The position numbers and the translations under genes are program-made. Shown here in pieces: positions 34,749 to 43,158 of a stretch of DNA of 64,000 bases. The stretch spans positions 1 through 64,000 of the forward strand of contig CBDFHJ010000010.1 of assembly GCA_965247635.1 (NCBI GenBank), in the 5' to 3' direction. The number at the start of each line of letters is the position of its first letter. Within the stretch, counting starts at the first letter, position 1. The notes under the pieces are model-generated. The model was not told where the DNA came from. It saw only the letters and a program-made list of their open reading frames with translations, and searched no databases. This DNA comes from CBDFHJ01 sp965247635. GTDB lineage: Bacteria > Chloroflexota > Dehalococcoidia > Lucifugimonadales > Australimonadaceae.

Positions 34749-35052
34749 GTGACCCAGAAGGAGCGCTTGGCCACCTTGGAAGCCCAGCAGGGGGGGACAC
34801 GAACGGGAGCACGAATACATGCACCGGCTGTGGACCGCGCATCTAAAGGCCATCGAGACCCGGCTGGCCAAGATCGAGGCGGCGCTGAACAGCTGGAGAG
34901 CCGAGCTAAACGGAGGCTCACTGGCCAACGGGTCTACGGCTAGGCGCCGAATCTCCCTGAGAGACGTGGGCGTATCCGATGGGACCATGGCGGTGGCCAC
35001 GGCCCTCTGGTGGGTGGTACGCCTGCTGCAAGCGGCGGAGGGCAGCGGGTGA
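34749..35052 (+). pseudogene. Small helical protein, frameshifted at a run of seven G
   Basis: From GTG 34749 the frame reads TQKERLATLEAQQGG up to the G run at 34790-34796. The matching continuation, EREHEYMHRLWTAHLKAIET followed by RLAKIEAALNSW, lies in another frame up to 35052. Correcting one base in the run gives a single protein of about 100 residues with an amphipathic helix and a C-terminal hydrophobic segment (VATALWWVVRLLQAA). No family is recognised. The change may be real (phase-variable or decayed) or a homopolymer error. It lies just beyond the insertion sequence. Confidence 0.5.
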
Positions 35053-35064
35053 CCAGGGACCCTT

Positions 35065-35412
35065 TTACCCCACCTCCGCGTCGTGGGGCAGGAGCAGGCA
35101 CGGCTCGCCCCACTGGCCGGGGTCGCCCAGGTCCCACGGCTCGATGGAGTCGCCATCCTTGAGCCGGATGCCCTCGCCGCCGCCGTACACCAGCAGTACC
35201 ACGCCCTCGCCCGAGTCGCCAACCCGCGCCGCGTAGGCCGGCACCGGCCCTTGGCTCGACCAGCCCGTCACCTGGCACAGCCCAGTCGAGCCGTCAGGCA
35301 GGCCGCACACCACCCGAGTGACCTCCCGAGGTTTTTCCTGGGCCTCGAACATCTTCACCACCGCCCAGTCGGTATTGGGCCCGGCTTCAACGTCTACTTC
35401 GATGAACGGCAC
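35065..35412 (-). CDS. Hypothetical protein
   Basis: 115 residues from GTG 35412, supported by AAGGAGAGG six bases upstream. It is strand- and glycine-rich (ARVGDSGEGVVLLVYGGGEG), with no signal peptide or membrane helix and two cysteines. I do not recognise the family. It is convergent with the small frameshifted gene. The good ribosome-binding site and neighbour-like codon use support it as real. Confidence 0.6.
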   Translation of the reverse strand: MPFIEVDVEAGPNTDWAVVKMFEAQEKPREVTRVVCGLPDGSTGLCQVTGWSSQGPVPAYAARVGDSGEGVVLLVYGGGEGIRLKDGDSIEPWDLGDPGQWGEPCLLLPHDAEVG

Positions 35413-35545
35413 GGCCTCTCCTTGATTCGGAGTCCCCTCAACCCTAAGCCGACCAAAGAGTACTCACCGGAAGGCGCAAGGGCAAGCAGGCGTGAACTTC
35501 GCTGGCGTAGGACAATTAACTGGGACGTGTCCAGGCCTTAGTCCG

Positions 35546-35730
35546 GCGGTCCGGCGTGGGCTTGAGCGAGCTAAGTTGACTCGCAGCGATAGGGACCCTG
35601 CAAGTAGGTGCCCCGATACGTCGGGGCCGGCGTGGGCTTAGCGGCGCCTCGCTCTCTGCCGGCGATAGGGACCCCGCAAGTAGGTGCAGGGGAAACCCTG
35701 CCGCAAGTAGGTGCCCCGACGAGTCGGGGC
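35546..35730. repeat. Tandem copies of the CAAGTAGGTG-hairpin repeat
   Basis: Two units of about 78 bases begin GGCGTGGGCTT, have a variable middle, then CGATAGGGACCC.GCAAGTAGGTG. CAAGTAGGTG occurs at 35601, 35677 and 35704. Each copy is followed at once by a 16-base hairpin of 6-bp stem and 4-base loop (35611-35626, 35686-35701, 35714-35729). The stem sequence differs in the middle copy. The gap 35413-35730 holds no gene. Confidence 0.75.
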
Positions 35731-36717
35731 CTAGAACAACGCGGTCAGCGTCTTGGCAAGCGCCCAACCCACCACAAGGCAGAAGGGGTAGGTCACCACC
35801 CACGCCAGCATGATGGTGCGGGTGACACCCCATCGGACGGCGGAGAGGCGCCGTGTGGCGCCCACTCCCATGATGCTGGAGGCGGCGGTGTGAGTGGTGC
35901 TTACGGGCAGCCCAATGTTCGAGGCAGCCTCGATAACTGAGGCTGCGGTGAGATTGGCCGCGAGCCCGTTGATCGGCTCCAAACGGGTGACCCGCATCCC
36001 TAAAGTTCGGATTACCCGCATCCCGCCGATGGCGGTCCCCAGGGCGATGGCTAGCCCGGAAACAAGAATCATCCAAAGCTCTATGCTCAGGTCCTGAGCG
36101 TAGTAGACCGCCCACGCCAAGGCGATGATTCCCATGGCGTTCTGGCCGTCGTTCTTGCCGTGGCTGTAGGAGAGGAACCCCGCTGAAAGGATCTGGAGCC
36201 TACCTCCCACAGCGTTGACGGCGTAAGGAGACCGCCGTCGCAGTAGCCAATAAAGCGCCATCATGAAAAGGAATCCACCGATGAATCCCAGCAACGGTGA
36301 GAAGGCCAGCGCCAGAAGCACCTTCACGACCACGACCATGTTCAGGCCATCGACGCCCGCAACCGCGATGCCCGCCCCCACCACGCCCGCAATGAGGGAG
36401 TGGCTGACGCTGACTGGGTAACCCCAACGCGTGGCGACGACCACCCAAAGGACCGAGGCGCCGATAGCGGAGATGACCGCGTACTGGGTCATTAGCGAAG
36501 GGTCAATGATCCCTTTACCGATGGTTGTGGCCACCGCGGTACCCGTGAGGGCGCCCACCATGTTGAGGGTGCCCGCCATCGCCACGGCGATCCCTGGGGT
36601 AAGCACCCGGGTAGAGATAACGGTCGCGATGGTATTGGCGGCATCGTTCATGCCGTTGGCATAGGCGTAAGCCACCGCCAACACGATGCTCACCACGAGG
36701 AGTGTCACCTCAGGCAT
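35731..36717 (-). CDS. pit: PiT-family inorganic phosphate transporter
   Basis: About 328 residues, almost entirely membrane helices. The family signature GMNDAANTIATVISTRVL appears near the N-terminus and a second related copy (SYSHGKNDGQNAMGIIALAW) near residue 190, the two inverted halves of PiT carriers. It imports phosphate with a cation. ATG 36717 is chosen because the longer frame runs into the upstream gene; the genes overlap by eight bases. The upstream DUF47 gene is the usual partner of Pit. Confidence 0.93.
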   Translation of the reverse strand: MPEVTLLVVSIVLAVAYAYANGMNDAANTIATVISTRVLTPGIAVAMAGTLNMVGALTGTAVATTIGKGIIDPSLMTQYAVISAIGASVLWVVVATRWGYPVSVSHSLIAGVVGAGIAVAGVDGLNMVVVVKVLLALAFSPLLGFIGGFLFMMALYWLLRRRSPYAVNAVGGRLQILSAGFLSYSHGKNDGQNAMGIIALAWAVYYAQDLSIELWMILVSGLAIALGTAIGGMRVIRTLGMRVTRLEPINGLAANLTAASVIEAASNIGLPVSTTHTAASSIMGVGATRRLSAVRWGVTRTIMLAWVVTYPFCLVVGWALAKTLTALF

Positions 36718-37357
36718 GCTTGAGCACGATAGCCTCGAGGATGTTCGCGGCATCCTCGCACCGGTCCGTGGCCTCCTCCAAGTCCCCGTAGACCTCCCGC
36801 CACTTGATAACCTCTATGGGGTCCTTTTCGTTGGCGAACAACTCACCCAACGCCTTCGATGTGACCTGGTCAGCCTCGTTCTCCAAGCGGTTCAGCTCCA
36901 CGGAGAGGGGCAGGATCTGCCGCAGTCGGGAGCCCCGGTGATGGAGCATCTCCACGGCCTGTTCCAAGGTTTCCCCCGCCTGTTGGAGGATCTTGGCCAG
37001 CTCGATGGCCCGAGGCGTGGGCTCACGAATCTGGTACTCCACCATGGTCCGGGCCACCTCCTCCGCCATGTCCACCACGTCGTCTAGCCGCTCCCCCAGT
37101 TGAGCGATGTCCTCGCGGTCAAAGGGAGTTACGAAGGTCCGGTGCAAGTTCATCATAATTTGGTGGATCAGGTGGTCCCCCACCTCCTCCAGGTCCTTGA
37201 TCTCTTTTGCCCTGGCCTCCGCCTCCTCGTAGTGCTCCATGAATTCCACCAGCTTTATGGTCACCTCGTGCAGGTTCCGCGTACTGCTGCGGAGCAGACC
37301 AAAGAACCGGTCCTCTCGCGGCATGAGCAGCTGCGGAATGAAGTTAGTCAACCGCAC
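36710..37357 (-). CDS. DUF47 / PhoU-like protein, Pit accessory
   Basis: 215 residues, predicted all-helical, with paired PhoU-like repeats (KEIKDLEEVGDHLIHQIMMN; LDDVVDMAEEVARTM). DUF47 proteins are encoded next to Pit transporters and are thought to regulate them. GTG 37357 follows AAGGAGGTGAG. The gene overlaps pit, so the two are coupled. Confidence 0.92.
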   Translation of the reverse strand: MRLTNFIPQLLMPREDRFFGLLRSSTRNLHEVTIKLVEFMEHYEEAEARAKEIKDLEEVGDHLIHQIMMNLHRTFVTPFDREDIAQLGERLDDVVDMAEEVARTMVEYQIREPTPRAIELAKILQQAGETLEQAVEMLHHRGSRLRQILPLSVELNRLENEADQVTSKALGELFANEKDPIEVIKWREVYGDLEEATDRCEDAANILEAIVLKHA

Positions 37358-37417
37358 ACCTCACCTCCTTCAGCATCGATTTCTCTCGTTCCCACCACTG
37401 GAATCGTACGGACGTAA

Positions 37418-37447
37418 AAAGCCCTTTCCGCTAGCGGAAAGGGCTTT
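37418..37447 (-). terminator. Rho-independent terminator of the selenoprotein gene
   Basis: A perfect 30-base palindrome (arms AAAGCCCTTTCCGCT) is followed on the minus strand by a run of T. It lies 100 bases after the selenoprotein stop codon and before the DUF47 start. Confidence 0.75.
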
Positions 37448-37547
37448 CAGGGCTGTATCGGTAATCCATCACATTGTTGCCGATTATAGCAATAGGCTAA
37501 GGAAAAGTATCAAGGTTTTAGCTGCCATTTTCACACGAAGCGCTACG

Positions 37548-37835
37548 CTAAGAAGCTGATGTTACTGTTTCCAGTCGTTCGCGAATGACCATCTTCAATT
37601 CGTTGATTTCATTCAAGCCGATCCCGACGAGACCCCGTTCCTTGTTGTTGTAGACCAGGTCTCCGGCTACGTACACCTCGAGCCGGCCACCCCCAACCGG
37701 GGTCATGGAAATACCCACGTCTCCGCTGAACGCATTGTTCAACTCTACCGCCGTCCAGACGGCCATTGGTAAGTACCCTCAGATGAGGCAGTAGCGGATC
37801 TCTGCCTGAAGCCTACCCGCTAAATGCTCCGCCAT
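37548..37835 (-). CDS. Rdx/SelW-type selenoprotein with CxxU motif (UGA read as Sec)
   Basis: A conventional reading gives only 72 residues from ATG 37766, lacking the redox motif. Upstream in the same frame, past a single TGA at 37781-37779, the sequence continues to ATG 37835, which has GGAGG five bases before it. Read through, residues 12-25 are EIRYCLIUGYLPMA and the protein is 95 residues. Rdx-family thioredoxin-like proteins have YCxxC(U)xYLPRA at this place, then GGxFEVxxDG; here GGGRLEVYVAGDLVYNNKERG matches. A hairpin starts 15 nt after the UGA. SelB is encoded in the window. The likely role is a thiol/selenol redox protein. The family fit is strong, but direct evidence of Sec insertion is absent. 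Confidence 0.8.
37750..37763 (-). promoter_or_regulatory. Candidate bacterial SECIS hairpin
   Basis: On the minus strand GCCGU-CUGG-ACGGC forms a five-bp stem with a four-base loop containing GG. It begins 15 nt after the UGA codon, within the spacing known for bacterial SECIS elements. It is also coding sequence. Confidence 0.6.
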
Positions 37836-38018
37836 CATCGCCTCCGCCATAGGGCGTATCGATCAGTACGAGTCTATCATTTGGCGCGACCGTGCTCAAC
37901 CGGCGCCAGGCCTTGCCCTAAAGCACGAGCTGGCCCTCAAAGGCCGCTCAGACCCACGGTTGCGGGCGGGAGCATCGGCCTCTATCCTTGCGATACCTTG
38001 GTCTAAGGTAGGAACGAT

Positions 38019-39236
38019 ATGGCCATCGCCCAGAGCGTGCGAGCGCACATGGCGAATAGCTCGTGGATCCGGCGCATGTTTGAGGCCGGCATCGCCATGA
38101 AGCAGGAGCGCGGCGAAGCAAACGTCTTCGACCTCTCCTTGGGCAATCCAGATATGGACCCGCCCCCAGAGTTTTATCGAGAACTGCGGCGCCTGGCGAG
38201 CGACCCGCAGCCGGGGATGCACCGCTACATGCCCAACGCAGGTTACACGGAGACCAGGCAGGCGGTGGCGGAGCAGCTCGCAAAGGAGACTGGTCTGCCG
38301 TACCAAGCCGGGCACGTCATGATGTGCGTTGGGGCTGGCGGCGGCATCAACGTGGCGCTGCACGCCATCCTGGACCCGGGTGACGAGGTGGTTATCTTCG
38401 CCCCCTTCTTTGCCGAGTACCTCTTCTACGCCACCAACCACCAGGGAGTGCCGGTGGTGGTCGGCTGCGACGGGCAGTTCAACCCGGACCTAGCTGAGCT
38501 GGAGGCGAAGCTGACGCCCCGTACCAAGGCGGTGCTGCTGAACTCGCCGAATAACCCCTCGGGAGCGGTCTACAGCGCCGAGTTGGTGGCCCGGATCGCC
38601 GCACTGCTGGAACGCGCTGGCCGTGAGCGAGGCGCGGAAGTTTACCTGATCAGCGATGAGCCGTACCGGCGGTTGCTTTTCGATGGCCTCCAGTACCCAT
38701 TCCCCCAGCACGTCTACAAGCGCACCATCACCATCACTTCCCACTCGAAAGACCTGGCCCTTCCCGGCGAGCGCATCGGTTACGTGGCCGTCCACCCCGA
38801 ATGTCCCGGCCACGAAGAGCTCATGGACGCCTTCATCTTCTGCAACAGGGTTATGGGCTTCGTCAACGCTCCCGCCCTCATGCAGCACGTGGTGAAAGCG
38901 CTTCAGGGCGTGACGGTGGACGTGAGCGAGTACCAACGCAAACGGGACTTTCTCTACGACCGTCTCACCTCTATGGGCTACCATGCCGTCAAACCGCAAG
39001 GCGCTTTCTATATGTTTCCGGAGTCCCCAGGGGAAGACGAAATGGTCGTCGTGGACGCGCTCCAGCGGCATGGGGTGCTCGTGGTGCCAGGCAGGGGCTT
39101 CGGCCTTCCCGGTTACTTCCGCATCTCCTTCTGCGTGGCGGACCGAGTGCTGGAGGGCGCCATGGAAGGGTTCCGCGCGGTCGCCAGCGAACTGGACCTT
39201 ACTCCCTCGGCGTCTGGTACCCCAGGTCCGCGCTGA
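38019..39236 (+). CDS. PLP-dependent aminotransferase, class I/II
   Basis: 405 residues of fold-type I aminotransferase. LNSPNNPSGAVYS (about residues 174-186), ISDEPYRRL with the PLP-ring aspartate (about 214), and SHSKDLALPGERIGY with the PLP lysine (about 248) are visible; the C-terminal Arg for the substrate carboxylate lies in GYFRISFC. The substrate cannot be deduced; aspartate or aromatic amino acids are possible. It is monocistronic, divergent from the selenoprotein gene. Confidence 0.9.
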   Translation: MAIAQSVRAHMANSSWIRRMFEAGIAMKQERGEANVFDLSLGNPDMDPPPEFYRELRRLASDPQPGMHRYMPNAGYTETRQAVAEQLAKETGLPYQAGHVMMCVGAGGGINVALHAILDPGDEVVIFAPFFAEYLFYATNHQGVPVVVGCDGQFNPDLAELEAKLTPRTKAVLLNSPNNPSGAVYSAELVARIAALLERAGRERGAEVYLISDEPYRRLLFDGLQYPFPQHVYKRTITITSHSKDLALPGERIGYVAVHPECPGHEELMDAFIFCNRVMGFVNAPALMQHVVKALQGVTVDVSEYQRKRDFLYDRLTSMGYHAVKPQGAFYMFPESPGEDEMVVVDALQRHGVLVVPGRGFGLPGYFRISFCVADRVLEGAMEGFRAVASELDLTPSASGTPGPR

Positions 39237-39295
39237 GGGGCCGCCTATAATAAACTGCGCGAGGGTGAGTCAGTCCTGACCTGTCGGGACATAAT

Positions 39296-39368
39296 CCGCT
39301 CATCCTTCGACAAGCTCAGGACGAGCGGATTTTCCCCGTTCGTGGTGAGCCTGTCGAACCATGGACGG
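39296..39368. repeat. Dispersed repeat with CTTCGACAAGCTCAGGACGA
   Basis: The copy reads CCGCTCATCCTTCGACAAGC and onwards to GTTCGTGGTGAGCCTGTCGA. Parts of it are self-complementary. Related copies lie near 44.26 kb and 58.77 kb. The remainder of 39237-39519 holds no gene. Confidence 0.65.
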
Positions 39369-39519
39369 GGCTCTGCAACTCTCCCCGCATTTATTGAACG
39401 CATTAGTGACTCAAGCCCTAGAGGGTGCCGACCACCCCTCTCCAAGACACGGTATAGTATGCGAAGGCCGTGACTGCCCCGTGAGCGAGCCCGCGGCCTC
39501 CGCCACAGAGGTGAAACCG

Positions 39520-40419
39520 ATGATGCAAAGAGACATTGGCAAAGACCCCCAGCTTCAGGCGCGGATGTTCATCACCCTGTTGCTCCTGGGTCTGGTCTAC
39601 GGAGGGTTCATCTTCGGGCTCCTCCAGTTGGGGGCGGCTATCCCAGTCATCCTGGTCTTCGCCGTCGTGATAGTCGGCATCCAGTTCATGCTCTCCGGTC
39701 GCATGGTGCTCCTGTCCATGCGGGCCAAGGTGGTCTCGGCGGAGCAAGAGCCCAAGCTGCACGCCATGGTGGAGGGGTTAGCCGAGGTCGCGGGTGTCCC
39801 AAAGCCCAAGGTCGCCATCTCCGACACCCAGGTCCCCAACGCCTTTGCCACGGGTCGCAGCGCCAAGTCTGCTGTCATTGCCGTCACCACCGGCCTCAAA
39901 CAGCTCCTCAACGACAAGGAGATGGAGGCGGTGCTGGCCCACGAAATGAGCCATATCAAGCACCGCGACGTGGTAGTGATGACCTACGCCAGCTTCTTCG
40001 CGGTGGTCGCTCCCACCCTCATGAGCCTCCTCTTCTGGATGGGGTTGTTCGGCGCCTTCTCGGGCCGCGGTGGACGCGGCAACGCAGCCGGCGCCATCAT
40101 GATGGCGTATGTTCTTACGATTGTCGTATGGCTGGTGAGCCAGCTCCTGCTGGCGGCCCTATCCCGGTACCGCGAGTTCTCCGCCGACCGGGGCGCGGCC
40201 ATCCTCACCGGCAGGCCCATGGACCTGGCCGCGGCCCTCACGCGCATCAGCGCCACCTTGACCCGCGTTCCCAAGAACGACCTGCGGAAGGCCGAGGGGT
40301 TGAACGCCTTCTTTATCCTCCCGGCGGTGGGCGATTCCGTGGTCAACCTCTTCTCCACTCACCCCAAGGTGGCCACGCGGATCGAGCGGCTCCGAGAGCT
40401 GGAAGCAGCCATGGGCTAG
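39520..40419 (+). CDS. htpX: HtpX-like membrane metalloprotease
   Basis: 299 residues. Two N-terminal membrane helices are followed by the zinc site HEMSHIKHRD (about residues 141-150), two more helices and SADRGAA carrying the third-ligand region (FSADRGAAIL). HtpX degrades misfolded membrane proteins. ATG 39520 has GAGGTG six bases upstream; the longer frame would add an N-terminus unlike the family. The next gene, pspAB, is the usual companion in Gram-positive-type genomes. Confidence 0.93.
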   Translation: MMQRDIGKDPQLQARMFITLLLLGLVYGGFIFGLLQLGAAIPVILVFAVVIVGIQFMLSGRMVLLSMRAKVVSAEQEPKLHAMVEGLAEVAGVPKPKVAISDTQVPNAFATGRSAKSAVIAVTTGLKQLLNDKEMEAVLAHEMSHIKHRDVVVMTYASFFAVVAPTLMSLLFWMGLFGAFSGRGGRGNAAGAIMMAYVLTIVVWLVSQLLLAALSRYREFSADRGAAILTGRPMDLAAALTRISATLTRVPKNDLRKAEGLNAFFILPAVGDSVVNLFSTHPKVATRIERLRELEAAMG

Positions 40420-40421
40420 CC

Positions 40422-41003
40422 ATGGGGTTACTCGGCGCACTCTTCGGCCGTCGGGCCAAGGCACCGGCCGATTGGGCCGAGGCCCTAGAGGCCATGGCCC
40501 AGTTGGCCCAGAAGCTCCAGAACGAGCTAGGCACTTTCACTACCGGACAAGCTGGCCTCATTATCCGCCCGTCCAACTCCCCGCCTGAAGGCGGCGATAC
40601 CGCCGTGGAGGTGGAAAGCGCCCTCCGCAGAGACGGTTCTTTCCTCAGTGTCGCGTACCGAGTCCAAGCCGACGACCACGACCACGCCTGGGTGATCGCG
40701 GAAGCCGAGAAGCTGGATGCGCTGGCGCGGTCGCTGGGGCGTGCCTCTGAGGCGCTCCAAGCGCAGGGCGTAGGCGAGCGCCTGCTGGCCGCGGTCTTCC
40801 CCTTCACCTGGATGGACAGCCGCCTCTACTGGGTCTGCCACCCGAAAACGGGGCGCTACACTCCCTTCGTTCCTAAGGGCGACCCCCAGGACCAGCTTCG
40901 GGACTACCCCCTGGAGGTCCGCATGGAGAAGGCCCTGCGCAAGGACCTACCCACCGAGCGCGACGTCACCGAGTGGTACCCCCTTTGGGGCATTCCCATC
41001 TAG
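40422..41003 (+). CDS. pspAB: PspA-associated protein PspAB
   Basis: 193 residues starting MGLLGALFGRRAKAPADW, a start typical of PspAB (MGxLDALLGR). The C-terminus RMEKALRKDLPTERDVTEWY followed by PLWGIPI is diagnostic. It starts two bases after the htpX stop, and the htpX-pspAB pair is known from actinobacteria and Chloroflexota. It probably helps the envelope stress response around PspA/HtpX. No catalytic motif is visible. The open frame reaches back to 40128, but only as a shadow of htpX. Confidence 0.8.
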   Translation: MGLLGALFGRRAKAPADWAEALEAMAQLAQKLQNELGTFTTGQAGLIIRPSNSPPEGGDTAVEVESALRRDGSFLSVAYRVQADDHDHAWVIAEAEKLDALARSLGRASEALQAQGVGERLLAAVFPFTWMDSRLYWVCHPKTGRYTPFVPKGDPQDQLRDYPLEVRMEKALRKDLPTERDVTEWYPLWGIPI

Positions 41004-41130
41004 CAGGGTTCACCCTGCACCCTCTTGCGGTGTTCCTGTGGTTCATTACCACGTGGTGCCGTGAAGCCCACGCCGGGGCATTCCCTTCGTCAGGGCCGGC
41101 GATACGGGGCGGGCCGGGTGGGAAAATCAC
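41003..41130. repeat. Composite repeat: hairpin, CACC.CTTG core and GGGCGGGCCGGGTGGGAA
   Basis: GCAGGGTTCACCCTGC (41003-41018) is a 6-4-6 hairpin followed by CACCCTCTTGCGGTGTTCCT. Then come AAGCCCACGCC and CGGGGCGGGCCGGGTGGGAA. The same order of parts occurs at 44.04-44.19 kb. The rest of the gap to 41403 shows only the argS promoter. Confidence 0.65.
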
Positions 41131-41365
41131 CTGAGGGGCGGGGCAACCCTCAGGTGATGAAGGTCTAACCAAGGGCTCCTAGCTGTAGCGATATAATGCC
41201 TTGGCGTAGCGCCCCTTTACACCACCGCCAAGCCGGTAGCGCCTATGTAAAGCCCTCGAGGAATGTCAGGCTCTCAGGCAGGTTTACCCGCTCTCCCGCC
41301 CAGGCCGAACCCGTAGGTCACCCCTCGACGCCTTTGCAAAAGCCGCATCCGCGTTTGGGAGCGCC

Positions 41366-41394
41366 TTGGTGACCTGGAAACGGCCTGGTATGAT
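41366..41394 (+). promoter_or_regulatory. Promoter of argS, near-leaderless
   Basis: TTGGTG and TATGAT are separated by 17 bases. The -10 ends nine bases before ATG 41404, so the mRNA would have almost no 5' leader. Confidence 0.5.
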
Positions 41395-41403
41395 AACCAG
41401 GTC

Positions 41404-43074
41404 ATGCTGGTCCGCGACACCATCGCCCATCGCCTCGCCGACGCCGTGGAGAGGGCCCAGCGGCTGGATATTCTACCCATCGCAGCCACGCCAGCCGTGC
41501 TCATAGAGCGGCCGCAGAACCCGGAGCACGGCGACTTCGCCAGCAGCCTGCCTCTGCGCCTGGCTCGAACGGCGCGCATGGACCCCCTGCAGATCGCTGA
41601 GAAGCTGGCCCCCCTCGTGCAGGACGACGAGGCCATTGAGCGGGTCTGGGCGGCGCCGCCGGGGTTCCTCAATTTCGTGCTGCGGCCGGAGTGGCTCCAG
41701 CGCCAGGTGAGCGTCATCAACGAGGCCGGCGGCAGCTACGCTGATACCGATACCGGCGGAGGCCAGCGGGTCCAGGTGGAGTTCGTCAGCGTGAACCCGA
41801 CCGGGCCGCTGCACGTCGGCCACGCCCGTGGCGCAGTCTTGGGCAGCACCCTGGCCAGCGTCCTGGCCGCCGCCGGCTACGACGTCACCCGCGAGTATTA
41901 CGTCAACGACGCCGGCACTCAGATGGACCTGTTCTACACCTCGTTGTACGCCCGGTACGCCCAAGCCCTCGGCCGTGACGAGCAAGTCCCCGCGGGCGGT
42001 TATCAGGGCCAGTACCTGGTGGAGATGGGCCGAGAGCTAGCCGAAGAGTTCGGCAGCCGGTTTGCGGACATGCCTCGCGATGGCGCCATCGCCGAGATAG
42101 GTGTCATCGCGCTGGAGCGTATGCTGGCCGTCATCCGCCGGGACATGGAGGCGCTGGGCATTACCTACGACGTGTGGTTTAGCGAGCGGGACCTCTACCA
42201 GAACCACCAGTACGAGACCGCCATGAAGCTGCTGGAGGACGGCGGATACACGGTGGAGCGGGAGGGCGCCCGCTGGTTCACCTCCTCCACGCTGGGAAAC
42301 GACAAGGATAACGTGCTGGTGCGCAGCACCGGCCAGCCAACGTACTTCGCCACCGACGTGGCCTACCACTACAACAAGTTCGTGGAGCGGAAGTTCGACT
42401 GGGTCATCGACGTCTGGGGCGCCGACCACCAGGGCCACGTGCCCCGCATGAAGGCCGTGGTGGGCGCTTTGGGGGCCGACCCCGACCGGCTGGCCATCAT
42501 CATCAACCAGCTGGTCACTTTGAAGCGGGACGGGGAGACCGTCCGCGCCTCCAAGCGCACCGGCGAGATGGTGACGTTGCAAGAGTTGGTGGACGAGGTA
42601 GGCCCCGATGCCTGCCGCTACTTCTTCCTCTCCCGCGCCGCCGAAAGCCAGATGGAGTTCGACCTGGAGCTGGCCAAGACCCAGTCCGCCGATAACCCGG
42701 TCTATTACGTCCAGTACGCCCACGCCCGCATCGCCGGCATCCTCCGCCTGGCCGAGGAGCGCGGCGTTACGTGGGACGACGGCGACGTATCGCTGCTGGC
42801 CCACGAGGCGGAGCTAGCGCTCATCCGCAAGATGGTCATGCTGCCGGAGGTAGTCGATACCGTGGCCCGAACGCTGGCGCCGCACCACCTGCCCCACTAC
42901 GCCACGGAGCTCGCCACGGCCTTCCACTGGTTCTACGACCACTGCCGGGTGGTCTCCAGCGACCCAGCCGACGAGCCGTTGACCAAGGCCCGCCTCAAGC
43001 TATGCCAGGCCAGCAGAACGCTCCTGGCCCGCACCCTGTCCCTTATGGGCATGGCCGCGCCCGAGCAGATGTAG
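41404..43074 (+). CDS. argS: Arginyl-tRNA synthetase
   Basis: 556 residues of a class I synthetase. The signature NPTGPLHVGHARGAVLG (about residues 132-148) holds the HIGH motif as HVGH. RASKRTGEMVTL (about 382-393) stands where KMSKS would be, with the degenerate form usual in ArgS. The N-terminal Add-1 domain and the C-terminal anticodon-binding DALR domain (AFHWFYDHCRV) are present. It charges tRNA-Arg. Confidence 0.96.
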   Translation: MLVRDTIAHRLADAVERAQRLDILPIAATPAVLIERPQNPEHGDFASSLPLRLARTARMDPLQIAEKLAPLVQDDEAIERVWAAPPGFLNFVLRPEWLQRQVSVINEAGGSYADTDTGGGQRVQVEFVSVNPTGPLHVGHARGAVLGSTLASVLAAAGYDVTREYYVNDAGTQMDLFYTSLYARYAQALGRDEQVPAGGYQGQYLVEMGRELAEEFGSRFADMPRDGAIAEIGVIALERMLAVIRRDMEALGITYDVWFSERDLYQNHQYETAMKLLEDGGYTVEREGARWFTSSTLGNDKDNVLVRSTGQPTYFATDVAYHYNKFVERKFDWVIDVWGADHQGHVPRMKAVVGALGADPDRLAIIINQLVTLKRDGETVRASKRTGEMVTLQELVDEVGPDACRYFFLSRAAESQMEFDLELAKTQSADNPVYYVQYAHARIAGILRLAEERGVTWDDGDVSLLAHEAELALIRKMVMLPEVVDTVARTLAPHHLPHYATELATAFHWFYDHCRVVSSDPADEPLTKARLKLCQASRTLLARTLSLMGMAAPEQM

Positions 43075-43158
43075 TACGTCGGGGAGACCCCTTCGCGAAA
43101 GAGGTCCCGCCGAACCCCTGCCGAAAGCTCCACCGCTGAAAACACGCTAGACTCAAGC

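Noticed and set aside
35601..35729. CRISPR array
   Set aside because: Three CAAGTAGGTG copies have uneven spacing, hairpins instead of unique spacers, and no cas genes in the window.
35516..36115. 199-codon minus-strand frame overlapping pit
   Set aside because: It runs through the repeat cluster and overlaps the well-supported transporter in another frame.
37764..37766. ATG 37766 as start of a 72-residue protein
   Set aside because: It removes the redox motif that the rest of the protein requires, has no ribosome-binding site, and lies directly beside the proposed SECIS stem.
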